Below are positions 1 to 6,539 of a stretch of 23,638 nucleotides of DNA, piece after piece. Both the position numbers and the translations under genes were made by a program. Position 1 is the first letter of the stretch. Each line of letters starts with the position of its first letter. The notes below the pieces were generated by a model, which was given only the letters and a program-made list of their open reading frames with translations, was not told where the DNA came from and made no database searches. Source of the DNA: a virus; IMG/VR virus record IMGVR_UViG_3300044998_000279, positions 1-23,638 of that record; one strand, given 5' to 3'.

Positions 1-165
1 GTATGCGGGCTGGTCCTCGATGGTAATCCGTCCACGGAAGTGGAGCGGCCCCTTGTTCGCGGGCCAGTAGTTTTCAAGGACGAATTCTTTGTTCCGTTCC
101 TCCTCCATCTCCTTTACAGCCTGGGGGCTGTATGCTGCTAGTCGCTCTCGTAGTGATTCGGACAA
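1..165 (-). CDS. Partial leftward gene of unknown function, TTG start (C-terminus outside window)
   Basis: Reading leftward, an open frame of 55 codons runs off the left end of the window. It begins with TTG (165-163), and the product starts MSESLRERLAAYSPQAVKEM. An AAAGGAG Shine-Dalgarno sits 6 nt upstream (172-178), which is as strong as any in this window and is the reason for choosing TTG. An in-frame ATG about 20 codons further in has no comparable ribosome site. The visible part is charged and helical (Glu/Arg/Lys-rich up to about residue 28), then carries aromatic segments (NYWPANKGPLHFRG). I do not recognise a family. It is the first gene after the divergent control region and is transcribed away from the recombination operon, so it may begin a second early operon. 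Confidence is good for a gene and nil for its function. Confidence 0.7.
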   Translation of the reverse strand, partial: MSESLRERLAAYSPQAVKEMEEERNKEFVLENYWPANKGPLHFRGRITIEDQPAY

Positions 166-190
166 TTTTCGCTCCTTTCGGCTCAAATGG

Positions 191-219
191 TAGACACACG
201 ATACATAGTGCGCTATCTT
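191..219 (+). promoter_or_regulatory. Candidate sigma70-type promoter for the rightward early operon
   Basis: TAGACA at 191-196 (5 of 6 to the -35 consensus) is followed after exactly 17 nt by TATCTT at 214-219 (4 of 6 to the -10 consensus). This predicts a start near 226, about 28 nt before the first rightward gene. The -10 lies inside the palindrome at 213-231. The call rests on consensus matching only. Confidence 0.5.
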
Positions 220-227
220 GTAGTCAA
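198..227 (-). promoter_or_regulatory. Candidate sigma70-type promoter for the leftward gene
   Basis: On the minus strand TTGACT (227-222, 5 of 6 to the -35 consensus) is followed after 18 nt by TATCGT (203-198, 4 of 6 to the -10 consensus). The predicted start is near 191, giving a leader of about 25 nt that contains the AAAGGAG of the TTG-started gene. The element overlaps the rightward promoter almost completely, so the two are unlikely to fire at once from the same molecule. Confidence 0.45.
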
Positions 228-231
228 GTAG
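213..231. promoter_or_regulatory. Imperfect palindrome in the divergent promoter region, candidate operator
   Basis: CTATCTTGTAGTCAAGTAG has arms CTA-CTTG and CAAG-TAG around a TAGT centre, with one extra base in the left arm. It covers the candidate rightward -10 and the candidate leftward -35, so a protein bound here could repress both directions. The small HTH protein encoded just downstream is an obvious but unproven candidate ligand. A short palindrome of this kind can also arise by chance. Confidence 0.35.
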
Positions 232-253
232 CAACTGAGAGGAAATTTCGTGC

Positions 254-433
254 ATGCCTGAACGGATTTTGACCCTCGGAGAGGTCGCCAGGATGCTACA
301 GATCAGCCCTGGCTATGCCCGCCGCCTTGCCCGTGATGGGAAAATCCCCGCCTTCAGGATTGCCTGCAAGGGGACATGGCGCGTGCGGGAACAAGACTTG
401 CAGAACTGGATTGCCCAACGGGCAGGGGACTGA
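254..433 (+). CDS. Small helix-turn-helix DNA-binding protein, excisionase (Xis)/MerR-like
   Basis: This is a 59-aa protein starting MPERILTLGEVARMLQISPG. Residues 6-30 (LTLGEVARMLQ, then a turn, then YARRLARDGKIPA) form a winged helix-turn-helix. The end (GTWRVREQDLQNWIAQ) has the W-R-x-x-x-x-D-L-x-x-W-I signature of the excisionase/HTH_17 family. Known members are recombination directionality factors or small transcription regulators that bend DNA. It is the first gene after the divergent control region, and its stop shares a base with the next start (TGATG), so it is translated with the operon. A GAGAGGAAA stretch about 10 nt upstream is a plausible, slightly distant ribosome site. No integrase is visible here, so a regulatory role is as likely as excision. 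Confidence 0.8.
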   Translation: MPERILTLGEVARMLQISPGYARRLARDGKIPAFRIACKGTWRVREQDLQNWIAQRAGD

Positions 434-1233
434 TGGCTCACTACTACACCGCCGACGGGAAGTTGGTTGAGATGATCCCTGCACGGACCACCGGCAGGGA
501 TAGGAAAATTACCGCCTCTGAAGCAAAGAGGCAAGGCCTCTATCCAAGCGTGACAACCCTCTTGCAGGCCGCCAGCTCTCCGGGGCTGAATCGCTGGTAC
601 GTCCAGACGGCGGTCAAGGCAGCCTACGAAAATCCCTACTCCGGTGGCCCTGTAGATGAATGGATTGCGAACATTGCCGCCAAAGGCTCTGAGATCGCCG
701 AGAACGCGGCAAATCAGGGTACCGCTATCCATGCTTGGATATGCGCATTACTCGGCGGCGCGCCCGTCTCAGAGCCTTTCATGAACATCTCTGCCAGGCG
801 CATCGCACAGATGGCGGTAGATTGGCTGAACTACAAAGGCTACCGGGTCCTCCAGACTGAACGGCCATTCGTCAGCACGGAGTATGGATATGGTGGCACC
901 ATCGACCTCATCGTCGGTAAGCCTGACGGCTCCAGGGCATGGATCGACATCAAGACAAATGAGTTTACTGACAACCCGCCGGATTACAGTGAGCATCGTT
1001 ACCAGATATGTGCCTATGCCCTTGCCCACAACGTGGATTTCAGCGAGGAAGTCTGCGAGATTCTTTACGTGAGCAGAGCAGTGCCAGGTCTCATCGTGCC
1101 AAGGGTGGTCAAGAATCCCAGCAAGGACGTGCGGGCATTCATGGGTATTGCCCATGCATGGGCGACGATGCACGATTGGCGATTCCCGCCAGCCTTCTAC
1201 GACAAGCTGATTGAATTGGAGAGAGGAGAGTAA
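433..1233 (+). CDS. PD-(D/E)XK superfamily exonuclease, RecB-like
   Basis: This 266-aa protein has the RecB-type nuclease core. There is a conserved His after the first helix (GTAIHAW, H100), then GGTIDL (D158), IDIKT (D172-x-K174) and the helix YQICAYA with Q191. These are the metal-binding and catalytic positions of RecB/lambda-exonuclease-like enzymes, which resect DNA ends for recombination. The ATG at 433 overlaps the stop of the HTH gene and has GCAGGGGA upstream. An in-frame ATG 57 nt earlier lies inside the HTH gene and was not chosen. Only three cysteines follow the N-terminus and none forms the C-terminal cluster of Cas4, so an iron-sulfur Cas4 is unlikely. With the Sak4-like ATPase two genes downstream it probably forms an exonuclease/recombinase pair, which is inference from context. 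Confidence 0.85.
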   Translation: MAHYYTADGKLVEMIPARTTGRDRKITASEAKRQGLYPSVTTLLQAASSPGLNRWYVQTAVKAAYENPYSGGPVDEWIANIAAKGSEIAENAANQGTAIHAWICALLGGAPVSEPFMNISARRIAQMAVDWLNYKGYRVLQTERPFVSTEYGYGGTIDLIVGKPDGSRAWIDIKTNEFTDNPPDYSEHRYQICAYALAHNVDFSEEVCEILYVSRAVPGLIVPRVVKNPSKDVRAFMGIAHAWATMHDWRFPPAFYDKLIELERGE

Positions 1234-1559
1234 TGAAGGAACTGATCGCTGAGATTCACGCGGACGCGGTGGAACACGGATGGTGGGATGACCCACGGCA
1301 GTTCCCCGAAGTGGTGGCCCTCATCGATTCGGAGCTTTCCGAAGCCCTGAAAGAATGGAGAGAGGGGAAACCTGAGCACATCTACTACAACCCCAACAAT
1401 CTCAAGAAGCCCGAAGGGGTTGTTGTCGAGCTAGCCGATGCGGTTATTCGCATCATGGACTACTGCGGCGCTCAGGGGCTAGACCTCGAAGAAGCCATCC
1501 GCCTCAAGGTGGAATACAACAAGACACGGCCTTACCGGCACGGGGGGAAGCGGGCATGA
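1233..1559 (+). CDS. MazG-like nucleotide pyrophosphohydrolase
   Basis: This is a 108-aa all-alpha protein with the MazG/NTP-PPase metal-binding signature, EL-S-E (E34xxE37) on one helix and ELAD (E66xxD69) on the next. It ends with the family-typical KVEYNKTRPYRHGGK. Family members hydrolyse nucleoside triphosphates to monophosphates and pyrophosphate using magnesium. Phage versions are thought to clean or rebalance the nucleotide pool, or to affect alarmones. The length fits single-domain phage MazG proteins. Its ATG overlaps the previous stop by one base and follows GAGAGGAGAG, a strong ribosome site. Its own stop overlaps the next start as ATGA, so it sits firmly in the operon. The substrate cannot be read from sequence. 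Confidence 0.85.
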   Translation: MKELIAEIHADAVEHGWWDDPRQFPEVVALIDSELSEALKEWREGKPEHIYYNPNNLKKPEGVVVELADAVIRIMDYCGAQGLDLEEAIRLKVEYNKTRPYRHGGKRA

Positions 1560-2407
1560 ATGAGAGCGATTTCGAGATCAAGGCATGGAAGATTCTCATC
1601 TTCGGCAATGCGGGGACGGGCAAGACAACAGCTGCCCTTTCCGGCGAAGGGAGAAAAGCCTATATGGAGCTGGATATTGGCTCCCTGGCTCGCGCTGTCG
1701 AGGGGTCGCCCATCGACCGGAGCCTGATTGATTACCACCCCTACCGGCTTCCTGCCACCTCACTGAGGGAGCGCGTGCGCCTTTCCTCGGAGCGTATCGG
1801 GCAGTCAGGCAAGGGTGCCATGACCTTCATCTCTCCCCTTTCTGGCTACGCCGACCTGATGTATCAGTTCACCAACGACTTCTGCGACTTCGCTGAGGAC
1901 CCGAACGTTTCGGACATCATCATCGACACCGGCTCGCTCTGCTGGGACCTGTTCCTGCTCGGCTCTCGTGAGGAAGTACAGAAGATGACGCCGCCGGACC
2001 AGTGGAAAAGCGACCTGAACCGGCTCGAATACCAGCGTCCGAACATGATGATCTGGGACATCTGCAACTGGTCTCAGGTGAACGGCAAGAATCTGATCTT
2101 CACCTCTCGCGAGACCTACCAGTGGGCCGGTAACGACTACGACTACAACAACCCGAAGCCGGACGGGAGCAAGCACCTGCCCGGCTATGTGGACGTAGTG
2201 GTCCGCCTGAGCATCAAGAACCGGAAGCCGGTCGGTGTTTTGGACAAGGTTGCCGCCGGTGGTCTTGAACTGACAGGCATGGAGATTGAGTATCCCACCG
2301 TGGCAAACATCACGCGGCTTCTCAAGACTGCCGCCCAGATGCGCCGCCACGGGATTCCCTTCCCGCAGCCGCTTACCTACCAGGCCATGAAAGCCCTCAT
2401 GGAGTAG
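1556..2407 (+). CDS. P-loop ATPase, Sak4/RecA-like phage nucleotide-binding protein
   Basis: This 283-aa protein has a Walker A motif GNAGTGKT (residues 17-24) close to the N-terminus and a Walker B-type strand DIIIDTGS with D124. The compact RecA-like fold, with LIFTSRETYQWAG as a probable later sensor-type strand, matches the phage AAA_24/Sak4 group. Sak4 proteins promote single-strand annealing and homologous recombination during phage replication. The ATG overlaps the previous stop by four bases (ATGA) and follows a GGGGGA-type ribosome site. The RecB-like nuclease, MazG protein and XPF-like nuclease around it support a recombination role. Assignment to an ATPase of this group is firm. 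The specific Sak4 label is moderately sure, since related P-loop proteins act in other phage replication steps. Confidence 0.8.
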   Translation: MNESDFEIKAWKILIFGNAGTGKTTAALSGEGRKAYMELDIGSLARAVEGSPIDRSLIDYHPYRLPATSLRERVRLSSERIGQSGKGAMTFISPLSGYADLMYQFTNDFCDFAEDPNVSDIIIDTGSLCWDLFLLGSREEVQKMTPPDQWKSDLNRLEYQRPNMMIWDICNWSQVNGKNLIFTSRETYQWAGNDYDYNNPKPDGSKHLPGYVDVVVRLSIKNRKPVGVLDKVAAGGLELTGMEIEYPTVANITRLLKTAAQMRRHGIPFPQPLTYQAMKALME

Positions 2408-2411
2408 CAAC

Positions 2412-3236
2412 ATGCTACTGTTGGACAACGACTACATCCGGCTGGGCCAGATGCTCAAAGCTGAATGCCAGCGCAAATCTATCCCCTTCGGGATGGATGA
2501 CCTGAACAAGCAGGGGCTGGGTGACCTCGTCTGGCTGAACAAGAATAACGAGGTGGAGTCGTATGAGATCAAATCTCAGGCCGAGGCCGTCGGTGACCTT
2601 GACCACCTCGAAAAGCAGCTCCAGTCTCAGGCGGCGAATGCTACCCGAATAGGGCTTCTTATCTATGGGCCGCCGTCCGAGATGGCCCCTGACGGGAATA
2701 TCTACACGTATAGCGTCGAGGGTGATGAAGAGCAGTGGTCAGCCGGAGTAGATGCGGGCCTGTGGCGGAAGCTCAAGCGGAGATACTCCCGGCAAAGCTA
2801 CCTCGGCTACCGGACCAAGCTCGCGCGGTTCAGCTCTGACTTTGGCATCGAAGTCTATGAGCTTCCAGGACTGCCAGCTCTCACGCAGCAGATCATTGCC
2901 CTCTACACGGTGGCAACCACCACCGGAAAGACGTTTTCTCGCTACATCAAGGAACGGGTTTACATCGAAGAGACGGACCCTGAACGCAAGCGGATGATCC
3001 TCTCCCTCATCAGTCTTTCCGGCGCAAACATCGGTGAGGAGACAGCTGATGCCATCACTACATGGCTCGAATCCGTGGGCAACCTGAACATGGCAAGCCT
3101 GATCAGGGTCCTTCCAGAGATGGGCGATCTGCTGGCGAAGCAGAAGCTCCGGTCAGGAAAGCGCACGGTCGGGAATGCCACTGTTGCGCGGCTGATGGAT
3201 GCCCTTGGCGTCTCAAGACAGGAGATTGGTATCTAA
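2412..3236 (+). CDS. ERCC4/XPF-like nuclease with C-terminal helix-hairpin-helix segments
   Basis: This 274-aa protein has an N-terminal nuclease domain reading GD (37-38), then E52-I-K54-S after 13 residues, then D62. This follows the GD-Xn-ERKX3D pattern of the ERCC4 branch of restriction-like nucleases, with Ile in place of the first basic residue. After about 120 residues of uncertain character the C-terminal third has two helix-hairpin-helix-like stretches, near residue 198 (SGANIGEETADAITTWL) and near 252 (RTVGNATVARLMDALGV). Nuclease-then-HhH is the architecture of XPF, Mus81 and Hef, which cut branched DNA. It starts 4 nt after the ATPase stop, with GGAG 7 nt upstream. It may resolve recombination or replication intermediates. 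Family membership needs a profile search, and a generic PD-(D/E)XK resolvase is the alternative. Confidence 0.65.
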   Translation: MLLLDNDYIRLGQMLKAECQRKSIPFGMDDLNKQGLGDLVWLNKNNEVESYEIKSQAEAVGDLDHLEKQLQSQAANATRIGLLIYGPPSEMAPDGNIYTYSVEGDEEQWSAGVDAGLWRKLKRRYSRQSYLGYRTKLARFSSDFGIEVYELPGLPALTQQIIALYTVATTTGKTFSRYIKERVYIEETDPERKRMILSLISLSGANIGEETADAITTWLESVGNLNMASLIRVLPEMGDLLAKQKLRSGKRTVGNATVARLMDALGVSRQEIGI

Positions 3237-3608
3237 CCAGCAGTCACGGCAGATGGCCTCATCATTCCCGTGACGGCAAACAGGCTCTCGCTCGACGCGG
3301 ACCGCATGGCCAGCCATGATCTCCGGCGATGCCTTCCTGTAATAGAGAATCGTTATCTTCGGGGGCGGTAGAACTTCGGGAAGCTCTCGCAGCTTCAGAC
3401 GATACTCACCCCACGGCTTGGCAAGCGTCTCCGCGATTTCCTTGTCCCGCTGCTCCTGGAGCCGCTTGCGTTTGCGCTTGTATGAGGATGCGTGAGAGTC
3501 TGAGCAGAATTTCTGGGCTGGCGTGACAGAGTCAAAAGGCTCCTTGCACCAGGGACATTCCTTGACTATCGGGATTCTAACTGAACGTGAGCGATATCCC
3601 GATGCCAT
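3213..3608 (-). CDS. Small protein with two predicted zinc-binding sites
   Basis: This 131-aa basic protein has an N-terminal site CPWC...FCSDSH (C18, C21, C35, H39) followed by a very basic helix (YKRKRKRLQEQR). This is the treble-clef/zinc-ribbon plus basic tail pattern seen in many small phage DNA-binding proteins. A second site, CRHGNDEAICRDC (C111, H113, C120, C123), lies near the C-terminus. I chose the ATG at 3608 because GGTGG lies 5 nt upstream. An ATG four codons earlier (3620) is possible but has no clear ribosome site. Either start overlaps the end of the upstream 187-aa gene by about 30-45 nt. It is the last leftward late gene, and its end overlaps the convergent nuclease gene by 24 bp. 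The function is unknown, and DNA or RNA binding is inferred. Confidence 0.7.
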   Translation of the reverse strand: MASGYRSRSVRIPIVKECPWCKEPFDSVTPAQKFCSDSHASSYKRKRKRLQEQRDKEIAETLAKPWGEYRLKLRELPEVLPPPKITILYYRKASPEIMAGHAVRVEREPVCRHGNDEAICRDCWLDTNLLS

Positions 3609-4140
3609 CGAGTCCACCATCCCAGTGAAAGAGCCATGACGCAAGTCCGCCCAGCTTCCAGAACCAGTGTAGTTCGTAGGTGTTCTGAGAGAACTTGATC
3701 GCTGACGGCTCACCCGCATCTGTTGCCTTTATGTTGGTCATGGCGGCCCCGCCGATGTAAGCGCAGGTCATGATCTCGGAGCCACCCACATCACCGGACA
3801 TCCCCAATGGGGACGCTCCCATCTGTACGTCAGCCACCAGGAACGTCGTTGCGCCGTCCACCGCGTTGATTGTCACGAACTCAACGTTTGGGCACGGTCC
3901 GGAACCACCCATCCCGTCATCTCCATATGGTTCGACAATGAAGGTATTTGACCCTTCGGCGTACTGCTCATCGAGAATAAAGAGGCTGATGGAGCGCTCT
4001 GTCCCATTGTAGATATCGACCAGGTTCCAGACCGCATTCCCGACAATCGCTTCCGCGACCGGCTCACCCACGGGGACCTCGACTATCAGCGCGGACATGC
4101 CGGGCCGTTCGGCCTCATGAGTGAATGTGTAGATGCTCAT
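3577..4140 (-). CDS. Hypothetical protein of the distal virion/tail block (187 aa)
   Basis: No family is recognised. The protein is rich in Gly, Val, Ile and Thr with predicted beta structure, contains a Gly-rich stretch (DDGMGGSGP), and ends with a tryptophan-rich segment holding four Trp (HWFWKLGGLASWLFHW). No signal peptide or clear membrane helix is visible. The ATG follows the previous gene's stop directly (TAGATG), with no clear ribosome site, so translation is probably coupled to the 155-aa gene upstream. An in-frame ATG at codon 15 is an alternative start. Its place after the neck/tail candidates suggests a virion component, perhaps a tail or fibre-associated protein. That is inference only. 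Confidence 0.65.
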   Translation of the reverse strand: MSIYTFTHEAERPGMSALIVEVPVGEPVAEAIVGNAVWNLVDIYNGTERSISLFILDEQYAEGSNTFIVEPYGDDGMGGSGPCPNVEFVTINAVDGATTFLVADVQMGASPLGMSGDVGGSEIMTCAYIGGAAMTNIKATDAGEPSAIKFSQNTYELHWFWKLGGLASWLFHWDGGLDGIGISLTFS

Positions 4141-4608
4141 CTAGTCGTTACTTGCGACCATGACTCCCATCATGGACATCGGCGGAGCTGACGGACCGCC
4201 ACAGACCGGCGCGAACATCGTCCAGTAGGGTTCAACCTTGTTGCCTTCGCAGTCAATTTCTACCACTGCCCACCATGCTCCACCGGCATAGACGAAGGGG
4301 AAGGGAGGTGGGTTGTCCGGCGGAATTTCAGGCGGCTCGCCCAGGCCGTCCCCTGCTTCCGGCGGGAACTCCAGCGGGGGCGGAAGAAACTCCTCCGGCA
4401 GGGGAATGTCGAACGGCAAGAGGGAAAGCGGCGGGATTTCCATCGGGATGCCGGGGTAGTAGCGAGAGCCACCAGCTCCCATGATGGCGTTTGCCGGGTC
4501 TTTCCTGGATTGGGCAGCAGCCCCGAACCCGTTCCTCTCATGAAGGTGCAGCGGGTCCACGTAAGCCAGCGGCTCAATACGTTCATTGATCCCAAATTCC
4601 ATGCTCAT
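4141..4608 (-). CDS. Proline-rich hypothetical virion protein (155 aa)
   Basis: This protein has a polar N-terminus (residues 1-50), a proline-rich spacer and a small C-terminal domain (FVYAGGAWWAVVEI onward, with two cysteines). Residues 52-104 contain 20 prolines mixed with Glu, Phe, Ile and Leu, including PPP at 76-78 and 100-102. This should form an extended or polyproline-II-like rod linking the two ends. The ATG overlaps the stop of the 644-aa gene as ATGA and has CCGGAGA about 5 nt upstream, so it is co-translated with the propeller gene. Proline-rich linkers of this kind suit proteins that span or anchor virion parts. No family is recognised and the role is inferred from position. Confidence 0.7.
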   Translation of the reverse strand: MSMEFGINERIEPLAYVDPLHLHERNGFGAAAQSRKDPANAIMGAGGSRYYPGIPMEIPPLSLLPFDIPLPEEFLPPPLEFPPEAGDGLGEPPEIPPDNPPPFPFVYAGGAWWAVVEIDCEGNKVEPYWTMFAPVCGGPSAPPMSMMGVMVASND

Positions 4609-6539
4609 GCGATTCTCCGGCAGGCAAGAGTAACGATGTAGCTGGTCGAGGTGCGGCCATCTTCCCTGTACATGAGATCAGCTCGCGCATCCTCAATGAT
4701 AGCGGTCCACTTCCGGTTGGAGTCAGCAAACCCGATGGTCACGATGTGACCGGCTGCGTCTACAATTCCCTCGGCGAGGTTCCTACCGTGGGTGAAGAAC
4801 CGCCCTGTTCGTCTGTTGATCTGGTCGGACTCAGCCATGAATTTCAGGGTGAAGAAATCAGACTGTGTATTCTGCTCCCGTTGGATAACATATCGATAGT
4901 CGATTGAGATAGGAAGTGTCAGGTAAGGCGTCACGTCGTCAGGGTTGTTGACGTACATCTTGCCCGCGATGGCGAACTTCCTTCCTGGCAGGACGTTGCT
5001 GGGAACGCCGAGGACGAACGGTCCGGTCTTGGTAATCAATCCCAGATGGTACTGTTCGAGGTCATCGTCCACCTCAAGGCTCAGCTCGATGTAATTTTCC
5101 TCTGAGGCGTGAGCATACCCCCTGATCTGGGTTACGCTCCCGTTGATGTCCGGCGGCCTCCCGCTGTAGAAGCCGGTTCGGAACCCCGTGACAGGAGCCA
5201 GAGTCTTGGGCGGCGGCGAATAGGCTGCCGTGGCAAGGTCAATCTTGTAGATTCGCCATTCACTGTAATCATCGGTCGAGGCGATCATGAATGCCTTGAG
5301 TCTGGCGTTGAACTGCCCGTTCTCAAAATAGCGAGAGGTTATCAGGCCCCACACCCGTCCAATTGAATCATCAATCTGGAGCAAGGCAGGGTGATAGAAC
5401 ATCCCATCCTCATACATCTCCAGATGGCTGAGGTTGATTTTGTCTCCGATAATGTTGGCGGCAACAAGCGCCCCTGTCGGGGTTGGGGCAACGCTGTGGG
5501 CAGACTTGTCCAGCATAAGGCCGATGCCTGGCGTCGCGCCCTGATGAACGGCGGGGGAAATGTCTGTAAGGCTAACGTTTCTTGGGTCAAAGCGTCCCAG
5601 CCCGTCAACAGAAGGAGCAAGCAGCCAGCTCCCCACGTATTTCATCTGCCCGCCGAATTTCAGGTCATTGAACCCTACCTGTTCGGGGGTGAGAGGGATG
5701 AATACTTCGTTCCGGTCGAGACCCCAGATGTTGCCGCCCTTGGTCGCATACAGAAAATACTGTCCTGCGACACCTGCGCCGGTGACGAGAGCTTTAGGAA
5801 CCTCAAGGACGAACGCGTTTGTTGCGTTCGGGTAGATGAAATTCGTGCTGATGGCACCGAACTGCTGATCTGTGCGGTCCGTCCATCGGAGCTGAGGATA
5901 GTCGCCATCTCGGTTGCGAATCCAGAACAGTGAGTTTCGGGTGCTGCCGCCCCACGAGAACATATAGGTTTCGTCCGTGTTCTCGGTGTCAGCGGTGTAA
6001 TTGTAGGCACCTGTCGTGACGAAGTTCTCATTCTGTAAGCCCAGCCAGAGCTCGTTTGCCCAGGTGAAAGAGCAGCCGGAGAAATAGCCGGAGAGGTCAT
6101 CCTTCAGGATGTAAGTGACCGAATCGTCCTCGCGGTCGATAAGGAACAGCTGCTTGCCTGCGGCAAAGAGGATGTCTCCGTTGTCGAGCATCGCCGCAGC
6201 CGCGTAGCCATTGATCTGGGCTACTTCCTCAGAGTCATAGATTGATTCTGAATGGAGCAGCTCGACAGCGCCAGATGGCATGATGAACCCTGGCTGCCGC
6301 GTATCGGCAAAATGTCGCTCTTCGTTGGAATCCCTTGCCATGTTCGGGTCGGTAGCAATGACGCGTCCATACCCGTGATGAAGTGTCTGGATGGGGATTG
6401 TGTCTACCCGTGAGGGAGCAGACGGTTCAAGTAGAACATTGCCCAGTTCGAGGCCGCCTTTCTCTCCGTAGAGAAAAGGGAGAGAGGGGCCATCCTCGAT
6501 CTGAATTGTGATGTCAAAAGACTTCGGGGACGCTACCAC
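4605..6539 (-). CDS. Beta-propeller-like virion protein, candidate tail nozzle/tail tube protein B
   Basis: This 644-aa protein is almost all predicted beta strand. From about residue 110 to 400 it has recurring blade-like segments, such as NGDILFAAGKQLFLIDREDD, NELWLGLQNENF, NSLFWIRNRDGD, YFLYATKGGNIWGLDRN, GSWLLAPSVDGLGRFDPR and GALVAANIIGDKINLSHL. These resemble a beta-propeller. The last 200 residues form another beta-rich domain. In T7-like phages the nozzle protein gp12 is a large propeller encoded directly after the adaptor gp11, and here it follows a 306-aa adaptor candidate. The start is GTG (6539), overlapping the upstream gene by 7 nt, with GAGAAG as a weak ribosome site. The virion role is fairly safe, and the nozzle label is an analogy based on fold and order. 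Confidence 0.6.
   Translation of the reverse strand: MVASPKSFDITIQIEDGPSLPFLYGEKGGLELGNVLLEPSAPSRVDTIPIQTLHHGYGRVIATDPNMARDSNEERHFADTRQPGFIMPSGAVELLHSESIYDSEEVAQINGYAAAAMLDNGDILFAAGKQLFLIDREDDSVTYILKDDLSGYFSGCSFTWANELWLGLQNENFVTTGAYNYTADTENTDETYMFSWGGSTRNSLFWIRNRDGDYPQLRWTDRTDQQFGAISTNFIYPNATNAFVLEVPKALVTGAGVAGQYFLYATKGGNIWGLDRNEVFIPLTPEQVGFNDLKFGGQMKYVGSWLLAPSVDGLGRFDPRNVSLTDISPAVHQGATPGIGLMLDKSAHSVAPTPTGALVAANIIGDKINLSHLEMYEDGMFYHPALLQIDDSIGRVWGLITSRYFENGQFNARLKAFMIASTDDYSEWRIYKIDLATAAYSPPPKTLAPVTGFRTGFYSGRPPDINGSVTQIRGYAHASEENYIELSLEVDDDLEQYHLGLITKTGPFVLGVPSNVLPGRKFAIAGKMYVNNPDDVTPYLTLPISIDYRYVIQREQNTQSDFFTLKFMAESDQINRRTGRFFTHGRNLAEGIVDAAGHIVTIGFADSNRKWTAIIEDARADLMYREDGRTSTSYIVTLACRRIA

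Noticed and set aside
376-432. An earlier ATG for the RecB-like nuclease
   Set aside because: It lies inside the HTH gene and adds 19 residues unlike the family. The ATG at 433 forms a TGATG junction with a ribosome site.
254-433. Evidence of a temperate, integrating phage from the excisionase-like protein
   Set aside because: No integrase, repressor or attachment-site repeat is visible, and such small HTH proteins also serve as plain regulators. Lifestyle is left open.
433-1233. The nuclease as a Cas4 protein of a CRISPR adaptation module
   Set aside because: The four-cysteine iron-sulfur cluster pattern is missing, and no repeat-spacer array or Cas1/Cas2 is present.
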